Positions 5,603-13,166 are shown, numbered from the stretch's first letter. The stretch is DNA of 13,700 bases from JBJENW01 sp051880395 (GCA_051880395.1 JBJENW010000155.1:1-13700), one strand, 5' to 3'. The notes: generated by a model not told the origin, from the sequence alone. Program-made: numbers and translations.

Positions 5603-6922
5603 ATGCTGAAAAGAAAGATTGAAAAAAGCTTGACGGAATGGAAGAATACAGGAAATCATAAGCCATTGATCATCAAAGGCTGTCGTCAGTGCGGAAAGAC
5701 CTACTCTGTTCTGGATTTTGCAAAGAAAAATTATAAGCATGTGGTGTATTTGAATTTTTTCGAGAATCCGGATTATGCGTCTGTATTTGCCGGCTCTTTG
5801 GAAATCGACAATATAGTAATGCTGTTGTCCGCACTGTTAGGAAGTGAGGCTGTATTTGAGGCAGGTGAAACCGTGCTTATACTGGATGAAATTCAAGACT
5901 GCCCGGAGGCAAGAACCGCTTTAAAATTTTTCCGAATGGATGGGCGTTACGATGTGATCGGAACGGGTTCGCTTCTGGGAGTGAAGGGGTATGGAAAAGA
6001 ACCGAAATCCATTCCGGTAGGATCGGAAACAGTGCTGGATATGTATCCATTGGATTTTGAAGAATTTTTGTGGGCAAATGGGATTGGATCACCACTCATT
6101 GAGATGTTGAAAAAGAGTCTGGAAGAGGAAACACCTGTACCGGAAGCACTGCACAACCGTATGCGGCAGCTTCTTTTGCAATATATAGTGGTAGGTGGTA
6201 TGCCGGATGTTGTACAAACCTTTGTAGACACAAAGCGGATGGACGAGGTACTGCAAATACAGAGAGATATCGTTCGTTCTTATGAGGATGACATGGTGAA
6301 ATACGCAGAGAAAAAAGACAAATCCCGTATTAAGGAATGTTTCCAGTCCATCCCAAAACAGCTGAGTAAAGAGAATAAGAAATTTCAATATTCTGTTATA
6401 AAAAAAGGTGCACAAGCCTCGAAATATGCAGGAAGCCTGCAATGGATCGAGGATGCCGGAATTATCTCACGATGCTATAATCTATCGATAACGGAGCTTC
6501 CTTTGGATGGAAATGCGAAAGAAGATGTGTTCAAAGTTTATATGCGGGATTGTGGTCTGTTCGTCAGTATGCTGGAGGACGGTACACAATATGACATTCT
6601 GCAAGGAAATCTTTATGCCTATAAAGGTGCCATTTTTGAAAATCTGATTGCAGATATTTTTGCAAAAATGGGACGCAAACTGTATTATTTCCACAAGGAC
6701 AGCGGTCTGGAAGTGGATTTTGTCATTCGCTACAAAGGAGAATGTACACTGGTTGAGGTAAAAGCTGCTACCGGAAACACCAAAAGTACAAAAACAATTC
6801 TTCGACATCCGGAAAAATACCATGTAAACAGTGCAATCAAGTTGGGAGATTATAATGTGGGCAGATCCGAGCAGATTCTAACGCTTCCGCTGTATATGGC
6901 ATTTCTGTTGCGAGAGTTATAA
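5603..6922 (+). CDS. ATP-binding protein, AAA_14 plus DUF4143
   Basis: A 439-residue cytoplasmic protein with the standard AAA_14 N-terminal ATPase and DUF4143 C-terminal domain. Walker A is GCRQCGKT (26-33) and Walker B is VLILDEIQ (Asp95, Glu96). It is followed by the family motifs GTGSLLG and MYPLDFEEFLWA. The C-terminal part has a PD-(D/E)XK-like set: Asp372 (GLEVDFVI), Glu385 and Lys387 (LVEVKAA). Length is normal for the family. The start at 5603 has an AGGAG site about 10 bases upstream. Function is unproven; such genes are abundant and often scattered in Bacteroidetes, Clostridia and archaea. It is monocistronic with its own strong promoter and upstream tandem repeats. No clear terminator was seen after it. 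Confidence 0.88.
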   Translation: MLKRKIEKSLTEWKNTGNHKPLIIKGCRQCGKTYSVLDFAKKNYKHVVYLNFFENPDYASVFAGSLEIDNIVMLLSALLGSEAVFEAGETVLILDEIQDCPEARTALKFFRMDGRYDVIGTGSLLGVKGYGKEPKSIPVGSETVLDMYPLDFEEFLWANGIGSPLIEMLKKSLEEETPVPEALHNRMRQLLLQYIVVGGMPDVVQTFVDTKRMDEVLQIQRDIVRSYEDDMVKYAEKKDKSRIKECFQSIPKQLSKENKKFQYSVIKKGAQASKYAGSLQWIEDAGIISRCYNLSITELPLDGNAKEDVFKVYMRDCGLFVSMLEDGTQYDILQGNLYAYKGAIFENLIADIFAKMGRKLYYFHKDSGLEVDFVIRYKGECTLVEVKAATGNTKSTKTILRHPEKYHVNSAIKLGDYNVGRSEQILTLPLYMAFLLREL

Positions 6923-7017
6923 TTTGCAGTCATAAAACACGCAACTGCCGCATACATTTTATTAATGGGAAATGCTATGCATGGAAAATTTGATAGAATG
7001 GAAAAGGAAGTGGCAGC

Positions 7018-7461
7018 ATGAGTGCAAAAACAAAAATAGTAGTTCTTCATATGAAGGAATTGATTTATACCGCGATCTTTTTGGCATTGGGGATTCTTTT
7101 GGTGGTACTTTTGGTGGCGATGTTTCATAATAAAGGAGAAAAAACAGAGACAACGGCACGTTTTACCCCCGGTGTGTATACGGCTTCGGTACCGTTTAAG
7201 GATCAGGCGGTGGAGGTGGAAGTGACGGTGGATGCCGATCACATCAATGATGTTTCCATCGCGAATCTGAGTGAGACGGTGACAACTATGTATCCGCTGA
7301 TGGAGCCGACGGTAGAAAAGTTGAAAAAACAGATCGTAAAGACACAGTCGGTGGAAAATCTGACATACGACAAGGAAAATCAGTATACATCAGAGCTTGT
7401 GATTCAGGCGATTCAGGATGCTGTGAAAAAAGCGGAGAATAAAGCGGATGAAAAATCATAA
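7018..7461 (+). CDS. Membrane-anchored FMN-bind-like protein lacking the flavin site
   Basis: A 147-residue protein. It has one membrane helix at residues 15-36, then a short acidic/lysine linker, then an extracytoplasmic domain from about 50. The pattern FTPGVYTASVPFKDQAVEVEVTV...INDVSIANLSETV resembles an FMN-binding domain (PF04205), as found in RnfG/NqrC and related proteins. Those proteins end with an S/T-G-A-T motif that covalently holds FMN. Here the equivalent place reads YDKENQYTSELVIQAIQDAV, with no SGAT, so covalent flavin attachment is unlikely. The start at 7018 has AAGGAAG 7 bases upstream; a second Met at residue 12 lacks a ribosome site. Possibly a structural or substrate-binding derivative of the fold. 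It shares a bidirectional terminator with the next gene. Confidence 0.7.
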   Translation: MSAKTKIVVLHMKELIYTAIFLALGILLVVLLVAMFHNKGEKTETTARFTPGVYTASVPFKDQAVEVEVTVDADHINDVSIANLSETVTTMYPLMEPTVEKLKKQIVKTQSVENLTYDKENQYTSELVIQAIQDAVKKAENKADEKS

Positions 7462-7508
7462 AAAATCCCCAAATGCAAGAGGCAAGCATCTGGCATTTGG
7501 GGATTTTT
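7461..7508. terminator. Bidirectional rho-independent terminator
   Basis: AAAAATCCCCAAATGC (7461-7476) pairs with GCATTTGGGGATTTTT (7493-7508). T-runs lie on both strands, serving the converging genes 7018-7461 (+) and 7516-7773 (-). It overlaps the last base of the first gene's stop codon. Confidence 0.92.
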
Positions 7509-7515
7509 GGAACGA

Positions 7516-7773
7516 TTATTGTGCGTTGTTCAAAGAATGTTCGTTCATGTAATCGGTGATCGGACCAAGGTCTACTTCTGTGGTGACAAGTTCTTTATTC
7601 GTGTTTACGCTGGTCACTTTCTGATAAATACCGAAACCGGCCCAGATAATGATCAGTACACCGATGATCGCGAAGAGAAGAATCGTCAGACGCTCTTCAA
7701 TCTTATCACGACGCGCTTCATCCATGCGGCGTGCTCTTTCTTTTTTGTAGTTATCTACTTTCCGTTGACTCAT
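7516..7773 (-). CDS. Small single-pass membrane protein, unknown function
   Basis: An 85-residue protein. Residues 1-28 are highly charged and predicted helical (KKERARRMDEARRDKIEERL). Residues about 29-51 are a membrane helix (LTILLFAIIGVLIIIWAGFG). A polar tail of about 34 residues ends in NNAQ. The positive N-terminus suggests a cytoplasmic N-end and an outside C-end. An AAGGAG site lies about 8 bases before the start. I do not recognise a named family; the form is common among short conserved clostridial membrane proteins. It converges with the FMN-bind-like gene and diverges from the DUF1653 gene. Confidence 0.75.
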   Translation of the reverse strand: MSQRKVDNYKKERARRMDEARRDKIEERLTILLFAIIGVLIIIWAGFGIYQKVTSVNTNKELVTTEVDLGPITDYMNEHSLNNAQ

Positions 7774-7821
7774 AGTAACAATCTCCTTACGTTAATATTT
7801 CTCAGAAGTTCAGATAAAATT

Positions 7822-7850
7822 AGTATACAACACTTTTTCCAAAAAGAAAA
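7822..7850 (-). promoter_or_regulatory. Possible promoter of the small membrane protein gene
   Basis: Minus strand: -10 TATACT (complement of 7822-7827) is good, but the -35 position reads TTTTCT (complement of 7845-7850), only 3 of 6 matches, at 17 bases. It lies about 49 bases from the start codon. Confidence 0.4.
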
Positions 7851-7862
7851 CCCACTTTGACA

Positions 7863-7902
7863 AAAAATATCTCAACCAAGGGGGGACCATAGCGCATTTC
7901 CT
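7863..7902 (+). repeat. Fragment of the left end of an A-D type element
   Basis: It reads AAAAATATCTCAAC, three bases, GGGGGGAC, then CATAGCG and TTTCC. Element C starts ATCTCAAC, three bases, GGGGGGAC, TATGCGG, GTTTCC with the same spacing. The AAAAATATCTCAAC part also matches the terminal repeat of element B. Nothing of the arms or right end follows. It ends against the -35 box of the downstream promoter. Confidence 0.6.
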
Positions 7903-7930
7903 TTGAAAAATAAGAAAAGTGTGCTATAAT
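7903..7930 (+). promoter_or_regulatory. Promoter of the DUF1653 gene and sensor kinase
   Basis: -35 TTGAAA (7903-7908), 16-base spacer, perfect -10 TATAAT (7925-7930) preceded by TG at the extended -10 position. The first gene starts at 7980. Confidence 0.85.
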
Positions 7931-7979
7931 CGTTCTTATATATATAAGAAAAATGACTAGAGAAATGGAAGGAAGGACT

Positions 7980-8627
7980 ATGGAAGAACGTATACCGAGA
8001 CCAGGGGAGTTTTATTTACATTTTAAGAAAAAGTTATATCAGATCATTACAGTGGCCACGCATACCGAGACAGGAGAGCGCATGGTCGTTTATCAGGCGA
8101 TGTATGGCAGTTTCCAGACGTATGTGCGTCCGCTGAAACAGTTTAACAGTCCGGTAGATAAGGAAAAATATCCGGATTGTGCGCAATTTTACCGATTTCA
8201 GAAATTGACAGAAGAGGAAGTAGAAGCGTTACAGCCCAAGGAGAAACTGACAGCCGAAACAGAGGCACAAATGGAAAAAGAGCCGGAAACAGTGACGGAA
8301 GTGGAAAAACATGCAGCGACTTTTGATGTGACAGAAGAGGAAACGGAAATTTTCGAAGAAAAACCGACCACACCGGTGTCGGTGGATCATACACCTGGAG
8401 AAGAACAGGCCGATCCACGGCTGATGGCATTTTTAGATGCCGATACGTATGATGAAAAATATCGCGTGTTAGTTGCGATGGGACAGGATGTGGATGATCG
8501 GATCATTAATGATCTGGCAGTTGTGTTGGATGTTGTGATTCCGGAGGGGAATATCGATGAGCGATTGCGTCAGCTGAAAAGCTGTGTGGAGACAAAACGC
8601 AGATATGAATCAAACCGCTTACGTTAA
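7980..8627 (+). CDS. DUF1653-domain protein with acidic linker and extra C-terminal domain
   Basis: A 215-residue cytoplasmic protein. Residues about 5-80 match DUF1653 (RPGEFYLHFKKKLYQII, THTETGERMVVYQAMYGSFQ, YVRPLKQF), a small fold of unknown function often found alone at about 70 residues. Residues about 80-145 are a glutamate-rich low-complexity linker. Residues about 148-215 form a second conserved-looking segment (DPRLMAFLDADTYDEKY...VIPEGNIDERLRQLKSC). The start at 7980 is preferred over an in-frame ATG at 7953 because GGAAGGAAGG lies directly upstream of 7980 and nothing suitable precedes 7953. It is 38 bases upstream of the hybrid kinase gene with no terminator between, so they probably form an operon. 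Confidence 0.8.
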   Translation: MEERIPRPGEFYLHFKKKLYQIITVATHTETGERMVVYQAMYGSFQTYVRPLKQFNSPVDKEKYPDCAQFYRFQKLTEEEVEALQPKEKLTAETEAQMEKEPETVTEVEKHAATFDVTEEETEIFEEKPTTPVSVDHTPGEEQADPRLMAFLDADTYDEKYRVLVAMGQDVDDRIINDLAVVLDVVIPEGNIDERLRQLKSCVETKRRYESNRLR

Positions 8628-8665
8628 GAAAAGAAATTTACTGTCAGGAAGGAATTAGAAAAAAC

Positions 8666-11455
8666 ATGAGAGAAACGGGTAAAAAAATATTCGCATTGCT
8701 TCTGGCGGTCTGTCTCTGTTTTTTGTCGCCGTGCAGTTTGGTGACTGCGACAGAGCGAAACGAGCAGAACATAAAAGTGGCATTGTTGAATTTTCCGAAT
8801 TATCTGGAGGAGGACGCGAACGGAAATATTAGTGGATATGCTTATGATTATCTGATGGATATTGCGGAATATACGGGATACACCTATGATTTCGAGCGAA
8901 TGAACGTTGCGCAGGCGGAAAAAGCGGTGCAGGAGGGAAAAGTCGATATCATTGTCGGAGAACGACGGGAGAAAGAAAAGGAAGCATATTGTGATTTTTC
9001 GGAACTTCCGATGGGTCAGGATACAACTGTTATCTGTGTGCGACCGGAGGATAATACCTATGCATTTAATGATTATAAGGCATTTCAAAATAAAAAGATC
9101 GCTGTGTTAAAAGGCAGTGGTCGCCAAAAAAGCATGGAGAAAATTTTTCAAAAAAACGACGTGAAAGTCCAATTTGTGGAAGTGCGCACCGATAAAGAAC
9201 AGAAGCAGGCGTTGGAGAAAAAAACAGTAGATGCCATTTTAATGAGCAGTATCCGTTGCGGAGAGAAATATAAGGTTGTAGTACGTGCAGATTATGAGTC
9301 TCTATATTTTATGCTGAATCGCAAAAAACAAGGACTCAAAGAACAGTTTGACAAAGCACAGAAACAGATTCATATTGAAAATCCATATTATGAATACGAT
9401 CTGAATCAGCAGCATTATGGACATATGGGAAAGAAAGTTGCATTTACCGCGGAAGAAAAAGAGTACATAAACAAAGTGGAAAAATTGACAGTGGCAGTCG
9501 ATCCGGACTGGGCACCGATGTCCTATTATGAGAAGAAAAGCGGAAAGTATAAGGGCATCATCATTGATTTTTTTGATCGGATCAGCCAGGATACCGGAAT
9601 TCAGTTTCAGTATGTGGCAGACGAGGGACCAAAGAAAAATAAGCGCGATATGCGCACTGGAAAAATCGATCTTTTGTCTTGTGTGATCTATCAAGATCAG
9701 AGTTCTCATGCATACGAGATCAAAAAAACAAATCCGTATTACAGCGACAGCCTGACGGCAGTGACAAATTCGCAGATATCTGATTATCGTGACACTGCTT
9801 GTAAGGTGGCAGCGAAAAAAGGTTCGCCGCTTTATTTGTGGAAAGAAAATCGTTCTCCGTATAAAAATCTGACACTTTATACGTCCTATGAAGATTGTGT
9901 GGAGAAAGTGAACGCGGGGGAACAGGACGTTGCGTTTGTGCCGAATTACAGTTCCAGTTATCTGACGGGGCATCTGTTTTATCAGAAGCTGAAAGAGTAT
10001 ACGGTTCCGGATTCTGATTATGATTATTGTGTCGGTGTACCGGATAATCAGGATAAACGGCTGGTTTCAATCCTGAATAAATCAATTGCGAATCTGTCGC
10101 AGGAGACGCGAAATGATATTGTACAGCGGAATATACAGAATATGTCGAATCCATATTCAAAAAAGGATTTTGTATATGAAAACGCACAATACATTCTGTT
10201 AGGTATTGTATTATTACTTTTGGTTGTCATTGTATTTGCAATGCGGATTTCGAGTGTGCGAAAAAAAGCGAACCAAAGGCTGACAGACGCGATCCATCAG
10301 GCAGAAACAGCGAATGCGGCAAAAAGTGATTTCCTTTCCCGTATGAGCCATGATATTCGGACGCCGATGAATGCGATCATCGGTATGACATCCATTGCGA
10401 TAGATGAAGTGGAGAATCCGGAAAGTATGAAGGATTGTCTGACGAAAATCAATTCATCCAGCCAGTTTTTACTGGGGCTGGTAAATGATATTCTTGATAT
10501 GTCAAAAATTGAATCGCAGGCTTTGGAACTGCATCCGGTTCCATATGAATACAAAGAGTTTATTGAAACACTTCGTACGATGTTTCAAGTAATGTGCGAA
10601 AAAAAAGAAATTCATTTTCTGGTGCAGGAAGCAGAGGTTCCGGTGCCGTTTTTGGTGGACAAGGTACGGTTTAATCAGATTTTTTTTAATATTTTATCGA
10701 ATGCAGTAAAATTTACACCGAAAGGCGGAACCGTGGAATTTTCTACTTATGATGTGAAACGAAACGGCGATCGGATATCCTGTAGTTTCAGTGTGACAGA
10801 TACAGGAATCGGCATGAGTCCGGAATTTTTGAAACATTTGTATGAGCCGTTCAGTCAGGAAAGTGTGGCGGAGACGGCAGAGATTCAGGGAACCGGCTTA
10901 GGTCTTCCAATCGCAAAAAATTTAGTGGAACTGATGGGCGGTACGATTGATGTCAGCAGTGCGACGGGGAAAGGAACACGGGTAAAGATTCAGATGGAGA
11001 TGCCTGTGGCACACCAGCCTGTGGCGAAAAAGGAGCCGATAAAAGAAGAAGCGGAGGAACTTTTGAAAGGAAAGCAGGTGCTTTTGACAGAGGATCAGCC
11101 TTTAAATACAGAAATCGCAAAGCGATTATTAGAGAAAAAGGGAATCATTGTTACGTGCGCGGTAAACGGAAAAGAGGCAGTAGAAACATTTGCAGCATCC
11201 AAAGAAAATCAGTTTGCATTGATTCTGATGGATATTCGCATGCCGGTAATGAATGGATTGGATGCGGCGAAAGAAATCCGTGCGTTGGAACGTAAAGATG
11301 CAAAAAATGTGCCGATCATCGCACTCTCGGCGAATGCATTTGACGAGGATACAGTGAAATCACGGGAAGTAGGAATGAACGCACATTTATCAAAACCGAT
11401 TCAGCCGAAACTCCTATTCGAAACATTAGAAGAGTGGATCCAAAAAGACGCCTGA
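8666..11455 (+). CDS. Hybrid sensor histidine kinase with two solute-binding sensor domains
   Basis: A 929-residue BvgS/EvgS-like membrane kinase. Signal peptide 1-29; two periplasmic-binding (SBP_bac_3, Venus-flytrap) domains outside the cell at about 35-250 and 274-498; one membrane helix at about 509-528; no HAMP. The HisKA H-box SHDIRTPMN carries His562. The HATPase_c has an N-box at 670-689 and DTGIGM and GTGLGL boxes. The receiver spans about 827-925 with Asp856 (LILMDIRMP). No HPt domain and no DNA-binding regulator gene are in the window, so the output partner is unknown. Likely ligands are amino acids or similar small solutes, by family. An AGGAAGGA site lies about 12 bases before ATG 8666, rather far. 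Element C begins 5 bases after the stop codon. Confidence 0.93.
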   Translation: MRETGKKIFALLLAVCLCFLSPCSLVTATERNEQNIKVALLNFPNYLEEDANGNISGYAYDYLMDIAEYTGYTYDFERMNVAQAEKAVQEGKVDIIVGERREKEKEAYCDFSELPMGQDTTVICVRPEDNTYAFNDYKAFQNKKIAVLKGSGRQKSMEKIFQKNDVKVQFVEVRTDKEQKQALEKKTVDAILMSSIRCGEKYKVVVRADYESLYFMLNRKKQGLKEQFDKAQKQIHIENPYYEYDLNQQHYGHMGKKVAFTAEEKEYINKVEKLTVAVDPDWAPMSYYEKKSGKYKGIIIDFFDRISQDTGIQFQYVADEGPKKNKRDMRTGKIDLLSCVIYQDQSSHAYEIKKTNPYYSDSLTAVTNSQISDYRDTACKVAAKKGSPLYLWKENRSPYKNLTLYTSYEDCVEKVNAGEQDVAFVPNYSSSYLTGHLFYQKLKEYTVPDSDYDYCVGVPDNQDKRLVSILNKSIANLSQETRNDIVQRNIQNMSNPYSKKDFVYENAQYILLGIVLLLLVVIVFAMRISSVRKKANQRLTDAIHQAETANAAKSDFLSRMSHDIRTPMNAIIGMTSIAIDEVENPESMKDCLTKINSSSQFLLGLVNDILDMSKIESQALELHPVPYEYKEFIETLRTMFQVMCEKKEIHFLVQEAEVPVPFLVDKVRFNQIFFNILSNAVKFTPKGGTVEFSTYDVKRNGDRISCSFSVTDTGIGMSPEFLKHLYEPFSQESVAETAEIQGTGLGLPIAKNLVELMGGTIDVSSATGKGTRVKIQMEMPVAHQPVAKKEPIKEEAEELLKGKQVLLTEDQPLNTEIAKRLLEKKGIIVTCAVNGKEAVETFAASKENQFALILMDIRMPVMNGLDAAKEIRALERKDAKNVPIIALSANAFDEDTVKSREVGMNAHLSKPIQPKLLFETLEEWIQKDA

Positions 11456-11460
11456 ATCAG

Positions 11461-11842
11461 ATCTCAACTGTGGGGGGACTATGCGGACGTTTCCAGGCTT
11501 CGACCAGGCGCAGACCACGGGCGGCAGTTTTCGGCGTGGCTAGATAGAAAATGAAGTCAAGTTCGCGACGGGCACATCTGTGATGCTTTATTTTTGCTGT
11601 TTTCCGAAGGCCGGACAGTCTGCACAAAAATGTACGCCAGAGTAAGACTCAAAAGTGGATTCTTTCTCTGGCGTACATTTTTGCACAGCCGGTCCGCCAA
11701 CCGGTAAAACAGCAAAGGCATCACAGATGTGCCCGTCGGAACTTACTATCATTTCTGTCAAAGCCACGCCGAAAACTGCCGCCCGTGGTCTGCGCCTGGT
11801 CAAATCCTAAAAACTGTGTATTGGAGCCGAAAGGTTGAGACA
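11461..11842 (+). repeat. Long quasi-palindromic element C (complete, about 382 bp)
   Basis: The best-preserved copy. The ends are ATCTCAAC (11461) and GTTGAGA (to about 11840). Paired arms: 11502-11541 with 11762-11801 (40 bp, perfect), 11566-11586 with 11718-11738 (21 bp, perfect), 11593-11603 with 11707-11717 (11 bp), and an apical hairpin from about 11604 to 11704 around a loop near 11650. Unpaired or asymmetric motifs shared with other copies are CTATGCGGACGTTTCC, ATGAAGTCAAGTT, GATGCTTTATTTTTGC on the left, and AACTTACTATCATTTCTGTC and ACTGTGTATTGGAG on the right. It lies between the convergent kinase and CYTH genes and may also stop transcription from both. It encodes no protein. Confidence 0.88.
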
Positions 11843-11881
11843 TGATTGGTTGGTAGAATATAAAAATGTCATGTGTGTTTT

Positions 11882-12343
11882 TTAGGATTTGTGGGACAAT
11901 CCGTGCTGGCTGAGGTAGCTGTTGTGATAGTGACCGTCAAAGGTGACATCGGTTCCGAACCAGTCTGGTGGAACGAACTGGTTGGCCTCTTCCTCACTGG
12001 AAAATTCGACTTCGGCTAAAATGAGTGGTGCGAATTCGCCGTCAAAGACATCTAATTCGATCGTAAGGGTATCGGTCAGGGGAATCAGATAGCGCGTCTT
12101 TTCGATAAAATGGCCGTCTGTTTTTGGTTTTAGGTGGGTGTACGCTTCTTTGTTTAAAGGCAGATTGTACTCCTCCCTTGCCATCAGTCCGCTGGATTTA
12201 TAGGTTAAAATATAATCGTCATCCTGCCGGCGGATCCGCACGACGGGATCTGTGCACAGATAGCCTTGTTCGATGCGATGATTTTCGTATTGGTCTAATT
12301 GTTCTGGTACGCTTTCGATTAAATATTTTCGTTCAATTTCCAT
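11882..12343 (-). CDS. CYTH domain protein (triphosphate tunnel metalloenzyme family)
   Basis: A 153-residue soluble protein opening MEIERKYLI, the ExExK signature of the CYTH superfamily (class IV adenylate cyclases, thiamine triphosphatases and inorganic triphosphatases). It continues with the expected tunnel-lining strands: RIEQGYL, VVRIRRQDDDYILTYKSSG, TIELDVFDGEF, LAEVEFSSEEEA. Single-domain bacterial members of this size are most often tripolyphosphatases needing a divalent metal; the exact substrate cannot be read here. The start is set at 12343, where AAGGAG lies about 6 bases upstream and the ExExK motif is at the N-terminus as in relatives. A longer frame starting at 12412 is rejected. 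It has its own promoter about 170 bases upstream and converges on element C. Confidence 0.9.
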   Translation of the reverse strand: MEIERKYLIESVPEQLDQYENHRIEQGYLCTDPVVRIRRQDDDYILTYKSSGLMAREEYNLPLNKEAYTHLKPKTDGHFIEKTRYLIPLTDTLTIELDVFDGEFAPLILAEVEFSSEEEANQFVPPDWFGTDVTFDGHYHNSYLSQHGLSHKS

Positions 12344-12505
12344 GAAATGCTCCTTTCCGTTTTTTTGATTGGAATATGTTTCGTTACTGTTCACACGCGG
12401 TTTCCAGTTCACGGCTCAGAAAGTCTGTCTGCAGGTTCTTTACATGGGTTCCACCTTCGAAAAAACGTTTTGGCGGGCGCAGATGAGATCCTGTTCTCAG
12501 CTCGT
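12344..12505 (-). other. Long untranslated leader of the CYTH gene
   Basis: From the promoter at 12512-12540, transcription should start near 12505, giving a leader of about 160 bases. It holds an open frame without ATG, GTG or TTG that reads RPPKRFFEGGTHVKNLQTDF and ends at a TAA near 12387. This may be a decayed coding fragment or chance. No known riboswitch was recognised. Confidence 0.4.
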
Positions 12506-12511
12506 AGTTTC

Positions 12512-12540
12512 AGTATAAGTTTTTGGTAGTATTTTTTCAA
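12512..12540 (-). promoter_or_regulatory. Promoter of the CYTH gene
   Basis: Minus strand: -35 TTGAAA (complement of 12535-12540), 17-base spacer, -10 TATACT (complement of 12512-12517). It diverges from the DJ-1-like gene at 12601. Confidence 0.75.
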
Positions 12541-12600
12541 GAAATTTGTTAGAATAAATGGGAATGGTAAATTTTTTTTCGAAAGATTGGAGGAAGAGAC

Positions 12601-13146
12601 ATGAGTAAGACAGTTGTATTTTTTGCAGAGGGCTGTGAAGAGATTGAAGGTTTGACGGTTGTTGATGTGCTGCGCCGTGCAAAGGAGGAGGTTCTGGCGG
12701 TTTCTGTGACAGGAAAAAAAGAGGTGGCAGGTTCTCATAAAATCACGTTTCAGACAGATGCATTGTTTGAAGACGTCAACTTTGATGAAATAGACGGAGT
12801 CGTATTACCGGGAGGAATTCCGGGTACACCGAATTTACAGGCACATGCAGGTGTAAATGAAGTAATCAAAAAATTTGCAGAAGAAGGAAAGCTGGTTTCT
12901 GCAATCTGTGCAGCACCAGGTGTTTTGGGACATGCCGGTGTCTTGCAGGGAAAGAAAGCGACCTGTCATCCGGGACATGAAGAACATCTGCTCGGCGCAG
13001 AGTGTCTGACGGATTCGGTTGTACGTGATGGAAATATCATCACCAGCCGTGGAATGGGAACTGCGATTGCGTTTGCATTGGAGATCGTGGACTATTATGA
13101 TGGTGCAGATACGGTGGAAAAAGTAAGAAAAGGGCTTGTGTATTAA
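12601..13146 (+). CDS. DJ-1/YajL family protein (DJ-1/PfpI superfamily)
   Basis: A 181-residue cytoplasmic protein of the DJ-1 family. Family members are described as glutathione-independent glyoxalase, deglycase or chaperone-like stress proteins; which activity applies is debated. The key residues are present: Glu16 (GCEEIEG), the nucleophile Cys103 in the elbow AICAAPGVLG, and His123 (CHPGHEE), matching human DJ-1 Glu18, Cys106 and His126. The block VVLPGGIPGTPNLQ is also typical. Normal length. A GGAGGAAGAG ribosome site precedes the ATG. It is divergent from the CYTH gene; no convincing promoter or terminator was seen for it. Confidence 0.92.
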   Translation: MSKTVVFFAEGCEEIEGLTVVDVLRRAKEEVLAVSVTGKKEVAGSHKITFQTDALFEDVNFDEIDGVVLPGGIPGTPNLQAHAGVNEVIKKFAEEGKLVSAICAAPGVLGHAGVLQGKKATCHPGHEEHLLGAECLTDSVVRDGNIITSRGMGTAIAFALEIVDYYDGADTVEKVRKGLVY

Positions 13147-13166
13147 TTAATTTTGAAAAAATTTCC

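Noticed and set aside
6920..6960. GCAGT/ACTGC hairpin after the AAA_14 gene as a terminator
   Set aside because: The five-pair stem has a long loop and the T-rich tract is not adjacent.
7507..7860. A 117-codon plus-strand frame opposite the small membrane protein
   Set aside because: It starts inside the bidirectional terminator and is antisense to a gene with a better start and composition.
9302..9973. A 223-codon frame antisense to the hybrid kinase
   Set aside because: It lies wholly opposite a confidently recognised gene, has no ribosome site and no recognisable domain.
480..11842. Retron, group II intron, or HNH-associated RNA explanation for elements A-D
   Set aside because: No reverse transcriptase, maturase or HNH gene is present next to any copy in the window, and no conserved catalytic intron motif was seen.
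12455..12475. T-box-like GGTGGAACC in the CYTH leader
   Set aside because: The leader is too short for a T-box stem I, there is no terminator after the motif, and the CYTH gene is not an aminoacylation or amino acid gene.
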